From assembly GCF_001625305.1 (NCBI RefSeq), contig NW_017802569.1, forward strand, positions 888,371 through 952,370: 64,000 nucleotides of DNA, in the 5' to 3' direction. Position numbers and translations under genes: made by a program. Shown piece after piece: positions 51,961-62,726 of the stretch. Each line of letters starts with the position of its first letter. Positions within the stretch are counted from its first letter, which is position 1. The notes beneath the pieces were generated by a model. It was given only the letters and a program-made list of their open reading frames with translations, was not told the origin of the DNA and searched no databases. This DNA comes from Branchiostoma belcheri (taxonomy: Eukaryota > Chordata > Leptocardii > Amphioxiformes > Branchiostomatidae).

Positions 51961-52346
51961 GGCCATGTTGATTTGATTATATGGATGACATCCTTTGGGA
52001 ACCCAAAACTGATGCGCGCGTGTGAATAAAAAAAGTTTTGCAAAAAAAAAAAGTTGCTTTCATTATGAAATCTATGTGGTCATGAAGGTTAAACAAATGA
52101 CACAGAGTGGCAAATAATCTAATCTTCAAATTCATTTCTGTCCATTTTTTTGGGGGGGTTTGATTTTGGCATTCCACGACATTGGTATCATTTTTTAATA
52201 TTCTTTTTGCAACTTACGGTATAAATTTGCTCATTTTGCAACTGTTTTGTACGATTTACAGTATGGTTGAAAACTTTTTTTTTTTGGAAACGGCCGAAAA
52301 TTCATGTGCATGTGGATGTCATCCATATAATCAAATCAACATGGCC
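51961..52346. mobile_element. PIF/Harbinger-like MITE, family 1, copy C
   Basis: GGCCATGTTGATTTGATTAT to ATAATCAAATCAACATGGCC. The flanks are CAA and TAA, a 2 of 3 match. It is inverted relative to copy B. Confidence 0.92.
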
Positions 52347-52384
52347 TAACCTGTCAGAGGATGTAGGGAAAACCAATCATCTGC

Positions 52385-52535
52385 TTGGAGATCCGCCTGG
52401 CCCATTCAAGGTCACTTCCTGGACTTTGTCCCTCCACGTCCCGTTGCGGCAGCCCTTCTCGGCAGAGGCTCCCGTAAGCTCTTTGCTGAAAACACACACA
52501 GCGTCAGTGAAGTAGTAAGACATCATCATGCCACA
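52385..52535 (-). pseudogene. Possible minus-strand exon fragment
   Basis: A minus-strand frame of about 50 codons reads SYYFTDAVCVFSKELTGASA, EKGCRNGTWRDKVQEVTLNG, PGGSPSR then stop. GC content and residue composition look coding. The pattern YFTDAV...C..G.W...VQ.V..NGPGG vaguely resembles the ligand-binding (ANF-receptor) fold, but this is a guess. No splice partner was found. Confidence 0.3.
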
Positions 52536-52541
52536 TATATA

Positions 52542-52912
52542 CAGTCAAACCTGTCCAAGCCGGCCACCCAGGGGACCAAAGAAAAGTCTCCTTGAAGAGG
52601 GTCACCTCACAACATGACTGAGACATAAATGGTTTCCAAGTCGAGATATTCTAATGTCAAATGAAAATGCAGTCAAGGAAAACTGGCAGGTTTCTCCGTG
52701 ATTTCTCATTAGTTACATGATCGAAAATGATGTGGTCACCAAGGGCAGGTATCAGGCCTCAAGAGTGGTCGCGGTCGTGTTGGCCAGGTGGTCACCTTGG
52801 ACAGGTTGCTTAATGCTTGTTTCAATGGGGAAAATTTTTGGGACCGAGAAAAAGCAGTCACCATGGACAGGTGGCCAGCTTGAAGAGGTGGTCTCCTTGG
52901 CAGGTTTGACTG
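52542..52912. mobile_element. Tc1/mariner (pogo-like) MITE
   Basis: CAGTCAAACCTGTCCAAGCC and CCTTGGCAGGTTTGACTG are inverted and flanked by TA on both sides (52540-52541 and 52913-52914), the mariner/pogo signature. Subterminal GGTCACC..GGACAGG words repeat internally. Confidence 0.85.
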
Positions 52913-52916
52913 TAGT

Positions 52917-53078
52917 AGAGGGGATTCATTCCTCAAGCTAACCAACATCTCGCACACGTCACACTGTGTGACAGGCTGAAGAAAAGTTATAAACAGAAAC
53001 TATGAGGCTCCAGATGTGTTACTGAGGACGACTGCGTGTGCGAAATGTCGGTTAGCTTGAGGAATGAATCCCCTCTAC
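52917..53078. mobile_element. Foldback remnant with Penelope-type hammerhead-like core
   Basis: Arms GAGGGGATTCATTCCTCAAG and CTTGAGGAATGAATCCCCTC, extending through GCTAACC/GGTTAGC and TCGCACACG/CGTGTGCGA, about 41 bp each. Confidence 0.65.
53022..53049 (+). ncRNA. Hammerhead-ribozyme-like core
   Basis: CTGAGGA matches CTGANGA exactly. A poorly paired stem II region follows and then CGAAATGTC, one change from CGAAACGTC. Degenerate. Confidence 0.35.
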
Positions 53079-53109
53079 TATATAATATATACATCATCAT
53101 GCCACAAAC

Positions 53110-53769
53110 TAGCCGTGGCGACTATTGATTCGGGCTTACATTGCATTACCCTCAGCAATAGTCGTGGAAAGATCCATTGGCAGAACTGCACATTTCCCGT
53201 TGGCTGCTCGATGCTCCGTTTTTGACCCGGTTTTTTGCTGTCCCGAGCTTCCCTACAATATAACTCCACAATTGGCCGGGTTGCCGATGTTTAGATCAGC
53301 CTAAATATTCCACAGCGCGACAGAAAAGTAGTAAAATAGCTAGTCGGCACAAGCTGGCGCCATCTTGGATATAGTCGGGAATGTCCGCTACCGCCGTCGG
53401 GAACGCTCGGTAGCGCCACGATTACCGAAGCCCGACCGAAAGCTCTCCGATTATAACCGGAAAGGCTACCGAGCGTTCCCGACGGCGGTAGCGGACATTC
53501 CCGACTATATCCAAGATGGCGCCAGCTTGTGCCGACTAGCTATTTTACTACTTTTCTGTCGCGCTGTGGAATATTTAGGCTGATCTAAACATCGGCAACC
53601 CGGCCAATTGTGGAGTTATATTGTAGGGAAGCTCGGGACAGCAAAAAACCGGGTCAAAAACGGAGCATCGAGCAGCCAACGGGAAATGTGCAGTTCTGCC
53701 AATGGATCTTTCCACGACTATTGCTGAGGGTAATGCAATGTAAGCCCGAATCAATAGTCGCCACGGCTA
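53110..53769. mobile_element. 660-bp near-perfect palindrome with 9-bp TSD
   Basis: Arms of about 305 bp run from TAGCCGTGGCGACTATTGAT to ATCAATAGTCGCCACGGCTA with few or no mismatches around a ~40-bp spacer (about 53415-53460). GCCACAAAC lies at 53101-53109 and 53770-53778. Identical 54-residue frames on opposite strands are a consequence of the symmetry. AAGATGGCGCC, a YY1-like word, is in both arms. Termini and TSD length place it with the TAG hairpin MITEs. Confidence 0.93.
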
Positions 53770-53779
53770 GCCACAAACA

Positions 53780-54980
53780 TAAATTTTTGCCCGATTTTGA
53801 AAAAAACAAGAAAAATTTACTTCACCATTGATAATGTTCAGCAAGACAAGAAATACATTGTATCAAAAGTGGGAATATACATGTACCATGCGTAGTTGCC
53901 TAAAAAGTACACTTGGCTAGTACATGGCTCTTACAGCAAACTTTTGTTGTGCCCACTTCTAATACTGAATCCTCCAAGTCTTATACATCATGACAGAGAT
54001 AGAGACATTTTAAATGTAAAGAGAATTAGGCAGTCAGCACCAAGGACAGGTCACATATACCCTCCACCCTGACAAAATGTGTCTAAACAGATTTCCTATA
54101 CAACAGCTCTGTATATTTAACACTCAGCACGACAAAGATAGAGGTACTGTTGCAGTAATGTAAAAGAAAGGCAATCAGCGCCGAGGCCAGGTCTCATATA
54201 CCTGCCACTCTGTAAAAATGTGTACCCAGATACCCAATAAAAATCTGGTAAGCTTTAAAACTCTTGAGGCTTTTCTCAGTCAATTTAATGTTGTTTATAT
54301 GTACTGCTGTAAATGTTGTTTTAACATTTCTACAATAAATACAATCATTATCATATCACAGTTTTTCTAGTGTGTCTGGATATATGATTTTTGTAACTGA
54401 AAAAAAAATTATGTCAGGATTTACAACCAGGCTTGCCATATTAATTGTACACTGTAACTGAATTATGACTGTACAAAATAAAGCCTTACAACAGCTGCAG
54501 ACTAGTGAATCAGTCATCATGGTGAAAACTTGGCAGGTTCAGGCACATGAGAGGATAAAACAAACACTTTGCAAGTATACTGAGGCACATCATGTACTAT
54601 GAATTAAAAACTAGTAATACTAGGTATGCATTTTTTTTTACTTTAAGGCACATCCATTTCAGAATTGGTAGCCAAAGGGCTACTTCAGTGTGCAAAAGGT
54701 TCAAAGCTAAGTATAAGTTTCCTAAATCAACCGCTGGGTGTCTTTCAAAACCTAAGTGACCACGCCTGATTAAGTTGCCAGGTAATGTTACGGATGATGT
54801 ACACACTTATCAATGAAAAGCTACCATTTAACAACAGTACTTTGTAATCAATCACTCAGTAAAAAGATGCGCAGACTCAATCCCATAACATATAGCCAGG
54901 GGTGCACTCTTGCAGTAGAGGGAGAAAACTACAGACAGATCAGATAAATTCAGTCCTTGACAACTACAAAATGTAATGAC
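53780..54980. other. Intergenic stretch with weak internal duplication
   Basis: AGGACAGGTCACATATACCC and AGGCCAGGTCTCATATACCT (about 150 bp apart) indicate an imperfect duplication at 54030-54235. AATAAA signals are present at about 54335 and 54478, so a 3' UTR of an unseen transcript is possible. No coding region found. Confidence 0.4.
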
Positions 54981-55090
54981 AATAACTCAGTAGTTGTTGA
55001 CCCTGCTTCTGGAACTACAGGTTGTGGGTTCGAATCCCGGCTGTTCTCACTCACCTGACATGCACACTACTGACAAGGGTCACAGTACTA
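54980..55090 (+). mobile_element. tRNA-derived SINE head
   Basis: AACTCAGTAGTTGTTGACC (box A-like) and GTGGGTTCGAATCCCGGCTG (box B) followed by GACAAGGGTCACAGTAC. It is a different subfamily from the other SINEs. Confidence 0.6.
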
Positions 55091-55139
55091 GTTCTTCAGA
55101 TGGAACATTCAAGCCATGGGCCACTGTTTGTTGTAATTA

Positions 55140-55199
55140 TTACCTTCGCCGAGAAGGTTAACGTTATGTTTTCAGGGACGTTCGTGTGTCTGTGTGTCT

Positions 55200-55236
<37 letters not shown>

Positions 55237-56055
55237 CATGATAACTCAAGAACGCCTGGATGGATTGTCTTGATATTTGGTATGTGGGTAGGTCTTGATG
55301 AGACCTGGAACTGATTAGATTTTGGGCCCCCTGGCAGCTTGTCATGGTACTGCAGCAGAACTTCCAGTTTTTATATCTCATGATCCAGGCATGCTAGGGT
55401 CACAAAATTTAAATGGTATATAGCTCTTGTGTTGGACATGAAGTGACATGAGTTTGAGCCCCCTAGCTGCTTGCTCTGGAACTGCAGGGGCATTTTTTGA
55501 AAAAAATGTTTAAAGGAGGATAACTCAAGAACCGATTGATGGATCGTCGTAATTTTTGGTATGTAGGTAGATTAAGTGATGCTTGACATAATGATATTAC
55601 AATTATGCAAATATGGATGTAATTTGCATAATTAATGAGGAAATTCTATAAATCAGCTGCATTCCATGATAGGACTATGTGACATGTCAAGCTTGTGAAA
55701 TATGTAATTAAGAACGAGAGTAACACAGGCAGATATCGATTATGCAAATGATGACTTAATTTGCATAATTAATAAGAAAATGTTATAATTCCATAGTGTG
55801 AACTGCCTGGAATTTCCTACTTGGGGTATTTGAAAGTTAAGTGAATGTGAACATAATTAAACATAACTTATTGAAATAAGGGCCTTATTTGCATAATAAG
55901 GAAATGCTTAAATGGCATTCTTTGTTAAAAGACTGTATTTCCGTATAGAATATGATCAACAGATATAATTCATGCAATTGAGGATCCTATTTGCATAATC
56001 AGGGGGATTAATGTAAGAAAGTCATTTGGCGAAGGTATGAGATCGTGGAACTCTA
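55140..56055. repeat. Dispersed repeat TTACCTTCGCCGAGAAGGTTA ... GGCGAAGGTATGAGATCG
   Basis: It begins with ATTACCTTCGCCGAGAAGGT, then a (GT)n microsatellite, AGAACGCCTGGATGGATTGT, GTACTGCAGCAGAACTTCCA, several ATTTGCATAATT words, and ends CATTTGGCGAAGGTATGAGA. It is the most complete copy of the family seen at 27870, 28690, 44190, 45460 and 59490. Confidence 0.75.
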
Positions 56056-57284
56056 GTTGATAATAATAAATCAGTTAACTCTTGTCCAGTGGGACCCAAA
56101 TATACATGTATATGGGTTGTACATACAGTACCATCTATACAGTGCCCTATGTATGCATGATTTGGGGTGTTTTTTGTGCAACGCATCACACCGCAGCGAA
56201 ACGCAACAACCGAATGTGGAAGTAACTACGCCACCGCAGGGCAAAAAAGTCAAGGGTCTGTGACCTGATTAAGATTTCAAAATACTTGAAAATATTGTGT
56301 AAAAAAGTCCAGCAGAACAAGAGTTTAAGTCTAGAGATTCTCTGAATTCCAAGTGTATTTCCAACTCAAAGTGACCACAGTTGCAAACACTGCCAGGTGT
56401 TTACAATTACGACTGACTTTGTTGACATTGGGCCGAGGTTAATATATGCACAGTGATGCAGGTGAGCAAGGTCCACTTTATTTGTGTGTTCAGGTTTCTA
56501 GCCTTTTTAACACCAAGTCTTGTAGAAGCCTCCTTAATGTCTTGGAAAATGTAGGTGAAATCTTAAATGGATGAGACAGTGACTTTCAGATTTAGTGAAA
56601 AAAAATAGATTTTGCCCCTTTTTCATGACTGTGGAGTCCCCTGCTTTGTAGAGGCTGGACACCATCAGAACAAAATGACACCATTGTTTTGAAAGTTGGA
56701 CTTTTGTCGTAGTTTTCCGCCATCTTGAAAATGTTCAAACAAGGAGCTTTGACAAGTCCTTGGTTCAAACAAAACTTTTGGCACACCTGACATATGTGGC
56801 TACTGTGTGAGGTGAGTTGTTATGCCCTGAATTTGCCAATTTTTACATTATCTTTGATACAGTGTGGCTATTAGTATCCTGTGGCCTATAATGGCTGCAC
56901 AAGTCTGTTCAACGGGACTGTTCCGACCCTGAATTTGCTTGGGTAAACAACTAGGGGGCAAAATTTGCTCAGAAAAAATTATGCCTGGTGCATTAATTGC
57001 AACAGACCCTTTCCCCCGGTAAATTCCCCAAAAGGGAAACAAGTGAGAAGGTGAGGTGAGAATAATCCAACATTTCTTAAGTTGAAGATATTAATTAAAT
57101 AAGATGTTCAAGAAAGAGTTGGTCCAAATTTCATCAACAGGCAAAGGGCTGGTGCCTACTACATGGTAACCTGAATCAATTTTTGAACATTCAAGTGTTT
57201 ACTTAACAAACATATAGTACTTGGTAACCTCATTGGTTAAGAGCAGACATTAAAGTGAATCTATTTCTCTCTTTGTATTTCCAG

Positions 57285-57490
57285 ACAACAAACAACAACA
57301 AAAAAACATGGCAGACTTTCTACCCTGACTCAATTGTTGTAAAGATTCCCAACAGTCTGTCAGAAGACACAAGGAATTGACAAGTGAAAAAGTCATCACC
57401 ATTTCCATGTAGTACTACCTGACAGACATACTGCAACACTGACACCTGTATGAGTCATCATGGCTGAGGGCAGACAGGGAGGACAATCAG
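57285..57490 (+). CDS. CARD-Roc gene, 5' exon with start codon (coding part 57460-57490)
   Basis: An acceptor (GTATTTCCAG) precedes a mostly non-coding exon, so a further 5' UTR exon exists upstream. The main ATG at 57460 starts MAEGRQGGQSG and the exon ends in phase 1 at CAG|GTAAGG. An upstream ATG at about 57308 opens a 6-codon frame (MADFLP, stop), which could dampen translation. The phase matches the CARD exon. Confidence 0.65.
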
Positions 57491-57635
57491 GTAAGGCTGC
57501 TCACGTCCTGGCTGGAATAGTCCTATAATGATGGAATGAAGCTGATTTATAGAATTTCCTCATTAATTATGCAAATTACAGCCATATTTGCATAATTGTA
57601 ATGTTATCATGTCAAGCATCACTTACGTGATGTAA

Positions 57636-58058
57636 GCGTCGGGTAGTGTAGTGGTTAGAGCAATCGACTATGAACCAGGGAGACCCGGGTTCGATTCCGA
57701 GTCGTACCCGGTACATGTTTGAACATGCGCCCCAACGTTGTGCCCTTGGGAAAGGCACTTTACACGACTTTCCTCACTCCACCCAGGTGTGTGAATGGGT
57801 ACCTAACTTCGATTGGGGAAAGTAGTATTGAGGTCACCTTGTGGCGCCGAATGGCAGCCGAACAGACCCTTGCGACAGTTCCACAAAAAATAATTGTGGA
57901 ACAAATATGTGTATCATGTGTATTAAGTGATTGTTGTAATTATTGTTGTGATTTGTATTGATTATTACATGTATGTGATACCCTGCATCAATTCAGCCGT
58001 ATAAAGGCTGCGACTGCACGGGTACTGTTTGGACAATAAAAACCATTTATTATTATCA
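57636..58058 (+). mobile_element. tRNA-derived SINE, full length
   Basis: Box A (GTAGTGTAGTGGTTAGAGC), box B (GGTTCGATTCC), core CCCTTGGGAAAGGCACTTTA, TGGCGCCGAATGGC, tail GGACAATAAAAACCATTTAT and (TTA)n. It lies in intron 1 of the CARD gene. Confidence 0.9.
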
Positions 58059-58061
58059 TTA

Positions 58062-58423
58062 GGCCACACCAATTTAATTTGTTGGTTCTCGGATTCGCCT
58101 CTTCGTTTTTTTCTGATTTGCAAAAAAAAAAAAAAATTGATTCTGGTCCTGAATCAACTGAACAGTTGAGGAAAGTCCTTTTCTTCCTTAAGTTGTTACA
58201 ATTTTCCCATCTATCATTGCAGTGGTTTGATTAAAAGTTCAAAATTCAATGTTTAAATTTAAACCCAGCCTTTTGTGTTGACTTCATGGCTCATTCCATA
58301 GCATTTAAGCCTATAATAGGATGCCTAGACCTGTTTTTATTTTTATTTTTTTTCGCCCTGTCGCTTCATATTTTTTCTGAAAAAATCCGAGAAGTTCAAC
58401 CAACAAATTAAATTGGTGTGGCC
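58062..58423. mobile_element. PIF/Harbinger-like MITE, family 2 variant
   Basis: GGCCACACCAATTTAATTTG to CAAATTAAATTGGTGTGGCC, TTA on both sides (58059-58061 and 58424-58426). It carries TGTTGGTTCTCGG instead of TTGGTTAACGG. The same variant recurs at 63720. Confidence 0.93.
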
Positions 58424-58664
58424 TTATTATGTAAGCTATCTACGTACCAAAAGTGACAACAATCCATCAATTGCCAAAAAACAGTTACTCATAACTGGAT
58501 AATGATTTTGGAAACGGTCAGATGCTTCAGGCAGCATCCACTATCTTTTGTCAGTGACATGCACTGAGAGACCAGAGGAGAAATGCAGTTTATAAGCACA
58601 AACAATTTTTTTGGAAGTTGAAAAAGGAACAAAAGTCAGACAAGTCAAGACAAGATGATGCAAA

Positions 58665-58710
58665 TTAGTCAGAAAGCTCCTGTTCTGCAGAACAGGAGCT
58701 TTCTGACTAA
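58665..58710. repeat. Perfect 46-bp spacer-less palindrome
   Basis: From TTAGTCAGAAAGCTCCTG to CAGGAGCTTTCTGACTAA, centred on CTGCAG, with no mismatch. It lies at the 3' side of a Penelope-like fragment. Confidence 0.95.
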
Positions 58711-58719
58711 AAGTGTTTT

Positions 58720-59478
58720 CTGTCCTCGGGGCTGGGAGCGCCAAACCCAAGTGCCGGAGAGATTGACCCGTAGCCCCCCCTTCCCTGTTGAGGGTGGGGT
58801 TGTACATTCTTTCATACATTTCCTTTTTAACACCCCGTTCCCACCATTGTACGTGTTTCACTGTCTAGGATATCCGTGGACTCGAGTTTGAAAGTTTGTC
58901 CCTGGTTGTGTTGTAGGTTAAGTGGTAAGTGGCTGAGGACTGTATAGCTGTTAGTGTTAGCACTTAAGGTCTGCAATGTTCCTTGTACCTTACTTTAAGC
59001 GGTCGACTTGTCTCTCCGATGTATATATAGGTGTTGTTACAATTGGGCTCCTCACATTTGAGTCTGTAAATAACATTCGCCTTGGCACCTTTGTGAGGTC
59101 GGTCCTTAGGGTATACCAGTCTTTGTCTGAGGGTTGAGTGAGGTTTGAAATTAGTGGCTATGTTGAAGTTTTGGAAGATCCGTCGGAGTTTCTCACGACA
59201 GATACTCCTTGGACATATGGAATGTTTTTGTTTGTCAATGGTTTGCACTTCTGCATGGGTTCTCTTAGACTGATCCGAAGGTTTGAGTGCTTTGTTGAAA
59301 GTCCAGTTTTGGTAGCCACACTTAGCCAGGGCACCTCGGAGATATGTTCGTCCGTTTTGGCTTGGTCTGAAGTGATAATGTTGTCTGCACGATGGAAGAG
59401 AGTTTTGATCACTGCTAGTTTGTGATCAAGTTGCTTGAGTAACTGCTTTTTGGCGTATCTTATTATTTGGATGTCTAA
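58720..59478 (-). mobile_element. Penelope-like element 3' fragment with GIY-YIG endonuclease
   Basis: Frames on the minus strand give IKTLFHRADNII, LAKCGYQNWTF-like words, NIPYVQGVS, KLRRIFQNFNIATNF, LVYPKDRPHKGAKANVIYRL, IGETSRPLKVRYKEH and WWERGVKKEMYERMYNPTLN. These are the RT tail and C-terminal GIY-YIG nuclease of Penelope-like retroelements. Several frameshifts separate the pieces. The RT core is absent. TYIYIGET contains a duplicated YI (extra TATATA). Confidence 0.75.
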
Positions 59479-59489
59479 CCTTCATCGAC

Positions 59490-59710
59490 CGATCCATCAA
59501 TTGGTTTTTGAGTTATCCTCCTTAAAACATTTTTCAACAAACGCCCCTGCAGTTCCAGAGCAAGCAGCTAGGGGGCTCAAACTCAAGTCGTTTCATCCCC
59601 AGCACAAGAGCTATCTACCATGTAAATTTTGTGACCCTAGCACATACAGATCAGGAGATATCAAAACTGGAAGTTCTGCTGCAGTACCATAGCAAACTGT
59701 CAGGGGGCCC
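59490..59710. repeat. Fragment of the GCAGTTCCAGAGCAAGC dispersed repeat
   Basis: GAAGTTCTGCTGCAGTACCA and CCTGCAGTTCCAGAGCAAGC match 44680-44820. Confidence 0.65.
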
Positions 59711-59867
59711 AAAACCTAATCATTTTGATTTTCATCTTGAAGAAGTGGATAATCTCCAAGATAACCCAGCAGGCCGGATGGGACTAGGTACATGTACAGA
59801 TACAGGTACTCATGATGAAGAAGAATTCCATATTCTTAAGCTCGTGTTTGTTGCCATCTGTCCATAG

Positions 59868-60215
59868 CAAAAGCAGAAGAAGAAGAAGGAGTAGCAGCAA
59901 CAGTGCATGAGACAAGCCCCCTGAGCGAGGCCCATCGCACCCTCCTGCTGAGGAACTTCTCAACCATCTACCAGGAATTAAGTTATCTAGACAACGGAAG
60001 GGTGCTGGACTTTCTATACCAGCGGGGAGTCCTGGCCAAATATCGGCCCTGCTGGCCCTACTTCCCTGATCATTATTACACAAGCCTGATATTACTGGAC
60101 ATGATTCTGCAGGGAGATGACAGAGGTTTTAACATGTTCTGTGAAGCACTGGAGCATGCTGGGTACCCACATCTCATGGAGCTGCTCACAGGAGGACAAC
60201 AGCACCTAAGGCCAT
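59868..60215 (+). CDS. CARD-Roc gene, CARD exon
   Basis: Phase 1 in and out (CTGTCCATAG acceptor, T|GTACGT donor). Residues about 11-126. After an acidic run (KAEEEEGVAATVHE), ALHR-like EAHRTLLLRNFSTIYQELSY, NGRVLDFLYQRGVL, LLDMILQGDDRGFNMFCEAL and GYPHLMELL fit the six-helix CARD fold (L..N...L...L....VLD.L...G.L, L.D.L...G...F..F..AL). CARDs assemble adaptor complexes in apoptosis and innate immune signalling. A DED or other death-fold domain is less likely. Confidence 0.75.
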
Positions 60216-60299
60216 GTACGTATACATGTATTACTAAGTCATCATGACTATTAGCTTAGGAGACATCATGGATCAATGTGGCTAAATTTTCCTAGCCTC

Positions 60300-60584
60300 A
60301 AAAGAAGAAGGTCTCCCGTGCTCTTATGCTGAGCGTAGGGTGGTGCCCATCTCCATTTCCGTAGTCCTTGGGCAACACACAGTTGTGCAGGGCACTACAG
60401 CAGGGGGAAAGCTCGCTGGTAGTGCTGTGTGTTTGACCTTCCCATACCCTTTCTCATATGTGCTGAGTGCTAAGCAGAGAAAGAAGTGTGCAATATTTTC
60501 AAAGTCTTGACTTGGCCAGGATTTGAACTCACAACCTCCCGGTTACAAAGCGAGCACTCTACCAATTGAGCTATAATTGCACCG
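60300..60584 (-). mobile_element. tRNA-Thr-like SINE, second copy
   Basis: The reverse complement begins ACCGGTGCAATTATAGCTCA, has the box B region GTGAGTTCAAATCC, and body words TTCTTTCTCTGCTTAGCACT. It is in intron 2 of the CARD gene, opposite to transcription. Confidence 0.8.
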
Positions 60585-60599
60585 GTCAAATAAGTGCCT

Positions 60600-61905
60600 G
60601 AGTTGATGTCAAATTGTCTATTTTTTGTCTGCCTTTTTGCATTTCAGCCCAAGTCCTTCCTTGCTTCTTCCTGCCAGGACCAGGACATTCTACATTGTAC
60701 ATTGTCCCATAAAGTGTCATAAATACACAATGTCATGTAAAGGTATATGCTTAGCCTTTATCAGTTTATGGTTGGATATTGAAAATGTGACAAGTTATGT
60801 TTTTACTTTTCACAAATGCAAAAACAATGTCCAGCTTGCTTTCTGTCACTTTCTGTCAAAATCTCTACGTTTTTTTTATTACTTTACACTTTTGGCTCCA
60901 AATCCATTTTCACGTTTGATGCCTGCCTATTCTACCATGAGGCAGCAGTGACGTACGCTGTGCACTTAATCTAATTTTATTTTATTTTTTTTAGTCTATA
61001 GTACATGTCACCAAGTACAGTTGGGGCACCAACATTAGATATAAGCTTTAAACAATGTTTAGACTTAGTTATTCAAGGGTTAGGTGTAACACGTCAATCG
61101 GTGTAATGTAGCCAGCTGCCGCCGCACCACGTGCCTGCAAAGCTGGTGTGTTACACCGAAGGACGGTAACCGTTATACATGTATATACCAGCTATACAGA
61201 TACAGATGTATGTCCTTCGGATAAGATATGACAAATTAATGTGATCATTGTAGATGGACTGACATGCAGACAAAAGCCAAGACCAAATTCTCTCTTAGGT
61301 GACTATTCGTCCTCTGGCTCTTTATACTTTTCTTTTCATGGTGATGTTTATTTTATGTATATAAATTATAATTAATGTTCACAGAGTGGTGATTTCATAG
61401 ACATTAGATTAATATGACACACTACGTCACGGCATCCTCATGGTGGAATAGGCAGGCATTAAACGTGAAAATGGATTTGGGTCAAATACTCCAGGACCTA
61501 TGTGTGTGGGACTGGTAGAAACCAATGGATCACCTTTTGCAAATAGGAGTTTGGGTTAAAAGGCACCAATTCAAAACTGAAATTAGACAGTGTATTTATC
61601 CTTTTAACAGATACCCATTATTTCTAGAACATATGTTGGCACATCTAAGCGCCTGTTAACTTTAATTAATACATAACATTTGAATCTGGACCCAAACTTC
61701 AGTATTTCTGGCGTTCATGGCTATCTGAGCTGCTGATTACTAAATATCATTATGACTGTGATGTTTCAACATTGCAAATTTGAAATAAACCCTTAGAAGG
61801 AAAAATACTGTCCTTTTTTCAGCCTTCAAAGGAAATCTTTTCTTTTAATTTTCTGTCCTATAAATAATCTATATGCTACAAATCTACATGGCATTGGGTT
61901 CACAT
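60600..61905. other. Intron stretch of the CARD gene
   Basis: It contains the inverted counterpart (61060-61215) of the repeat at 9955-10090. An acceptor-like TTGCATTTCAG at 60647 could open an alternative 3' exon of about 20 codons in the right phase, but nothing supports its use. Otherwise unremarkable. Confidence 0.4.
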
Positions 61906-61910
61906 GTGGC

Positions 61911-62290
61911 GTCAGGTGGCATAGTGGTAGAGCATTCGACTATGAAGCGGGGAGACCCGGGTTCGATCCTGAGTCGTACCTGAACAAGTTCGAACATGTA
62001 CCCCGAGGTTGTGCCCTTGGGAAAGGCACTTAACAAGGCTTTCCTCACTTCACTCAATTGTAAATGGGTATCTAACTTCGGTTGGGGAAAGTCGTATTGA
62101 GGTCACCGTGTGGCGCCGAATGGCAGCCGCACAGACCCTTGCAACCGTTCCACCAAAAATGTGTGGAGCAAACATGTGTATCATGTCTATTATTTTCTTG
62201 TTTGTGACTATTTATTGATTATTATGTGATTAAAACCAATTGTAAACCCTGCATCAATTCAGCTGTATAAAGGCTATGATTGTAGTTTGA
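61911..62290 (+). mobile_element. tRNA-derived SINE
   Basis: GTCAGGTGGCATAGTGGTAG (box A), GGTTCGATCC (box B), CCCTTGGGAAAGGCACTTAA, TGGCGCCGAATGGC and CAATTCAGCTGTATAAAGGC. It is more diverged than the copy at 57636. Confidence 0.85.
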
Positions 62291-62339
62291 CCAAACAACC
62301 AAAGGTCAACATCTAATTGCAAGATAAAACCTTTTACAG

Positions 62340-62594
62340 CACATACAGGTGTAAGACCACTTGAACTACAGTTCAATCAGCAACTGGGAGCTCAGTACGA
62401 CCGTGCCATTGAGGAAGGGTACACGGAGGTCTTCAACACCCGGTTTGTTCTTATCGGCAAGTTCGGCAATGGCAAAACTAACCTGTGTAACAGCCTCATT
62501 GGGGACGACTTCGACCCGGAGTGGAAAATTACCGACAGCATTGCAATCCACCCATGTGTCATGACTCACGAACAGCAATGGGAGAAACTAGAAA
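62340..62594 (+). CDS. CARD-Roc gene, P-loop NTPase exon
   Basis: Phase 1 in and out; residues about 127-211. TRFVLIGKFGNGKTNLCNSL holds a Walker A motif GKFGNGKT (about 166-173). KITDSIAIHPC resembles the switch I region (TDGI) of Roc/MFHAS1-type GTPases, which favours Roc over NACHT. Two acceptors 9 nt apart (TTTTACAG|CACATACAG|GTG) keep the same frame, so three codons may be optional. The gene continues past the window, so any leucine-rich or COR domain is unseen. Confidence 0.75.
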
Positions 62595-62726
62595 GTACGT
62601 ATTTTTTAAAAAAAGTAGCTTTACCCTCAGTACACTCAAACTCAAATTTGTGACATTATTCAAAGGTTAGCCTAAGTTAGTAGGCAAATATATTTAAAAT
62701 TTACTTAAGTAAGTAAGTTACATTTT

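Noticed and set aside
53078..53831. Identical 54-residue peptides on opposite strands
   Set aside because: Forced by the palindrome; no independent sign of coding.
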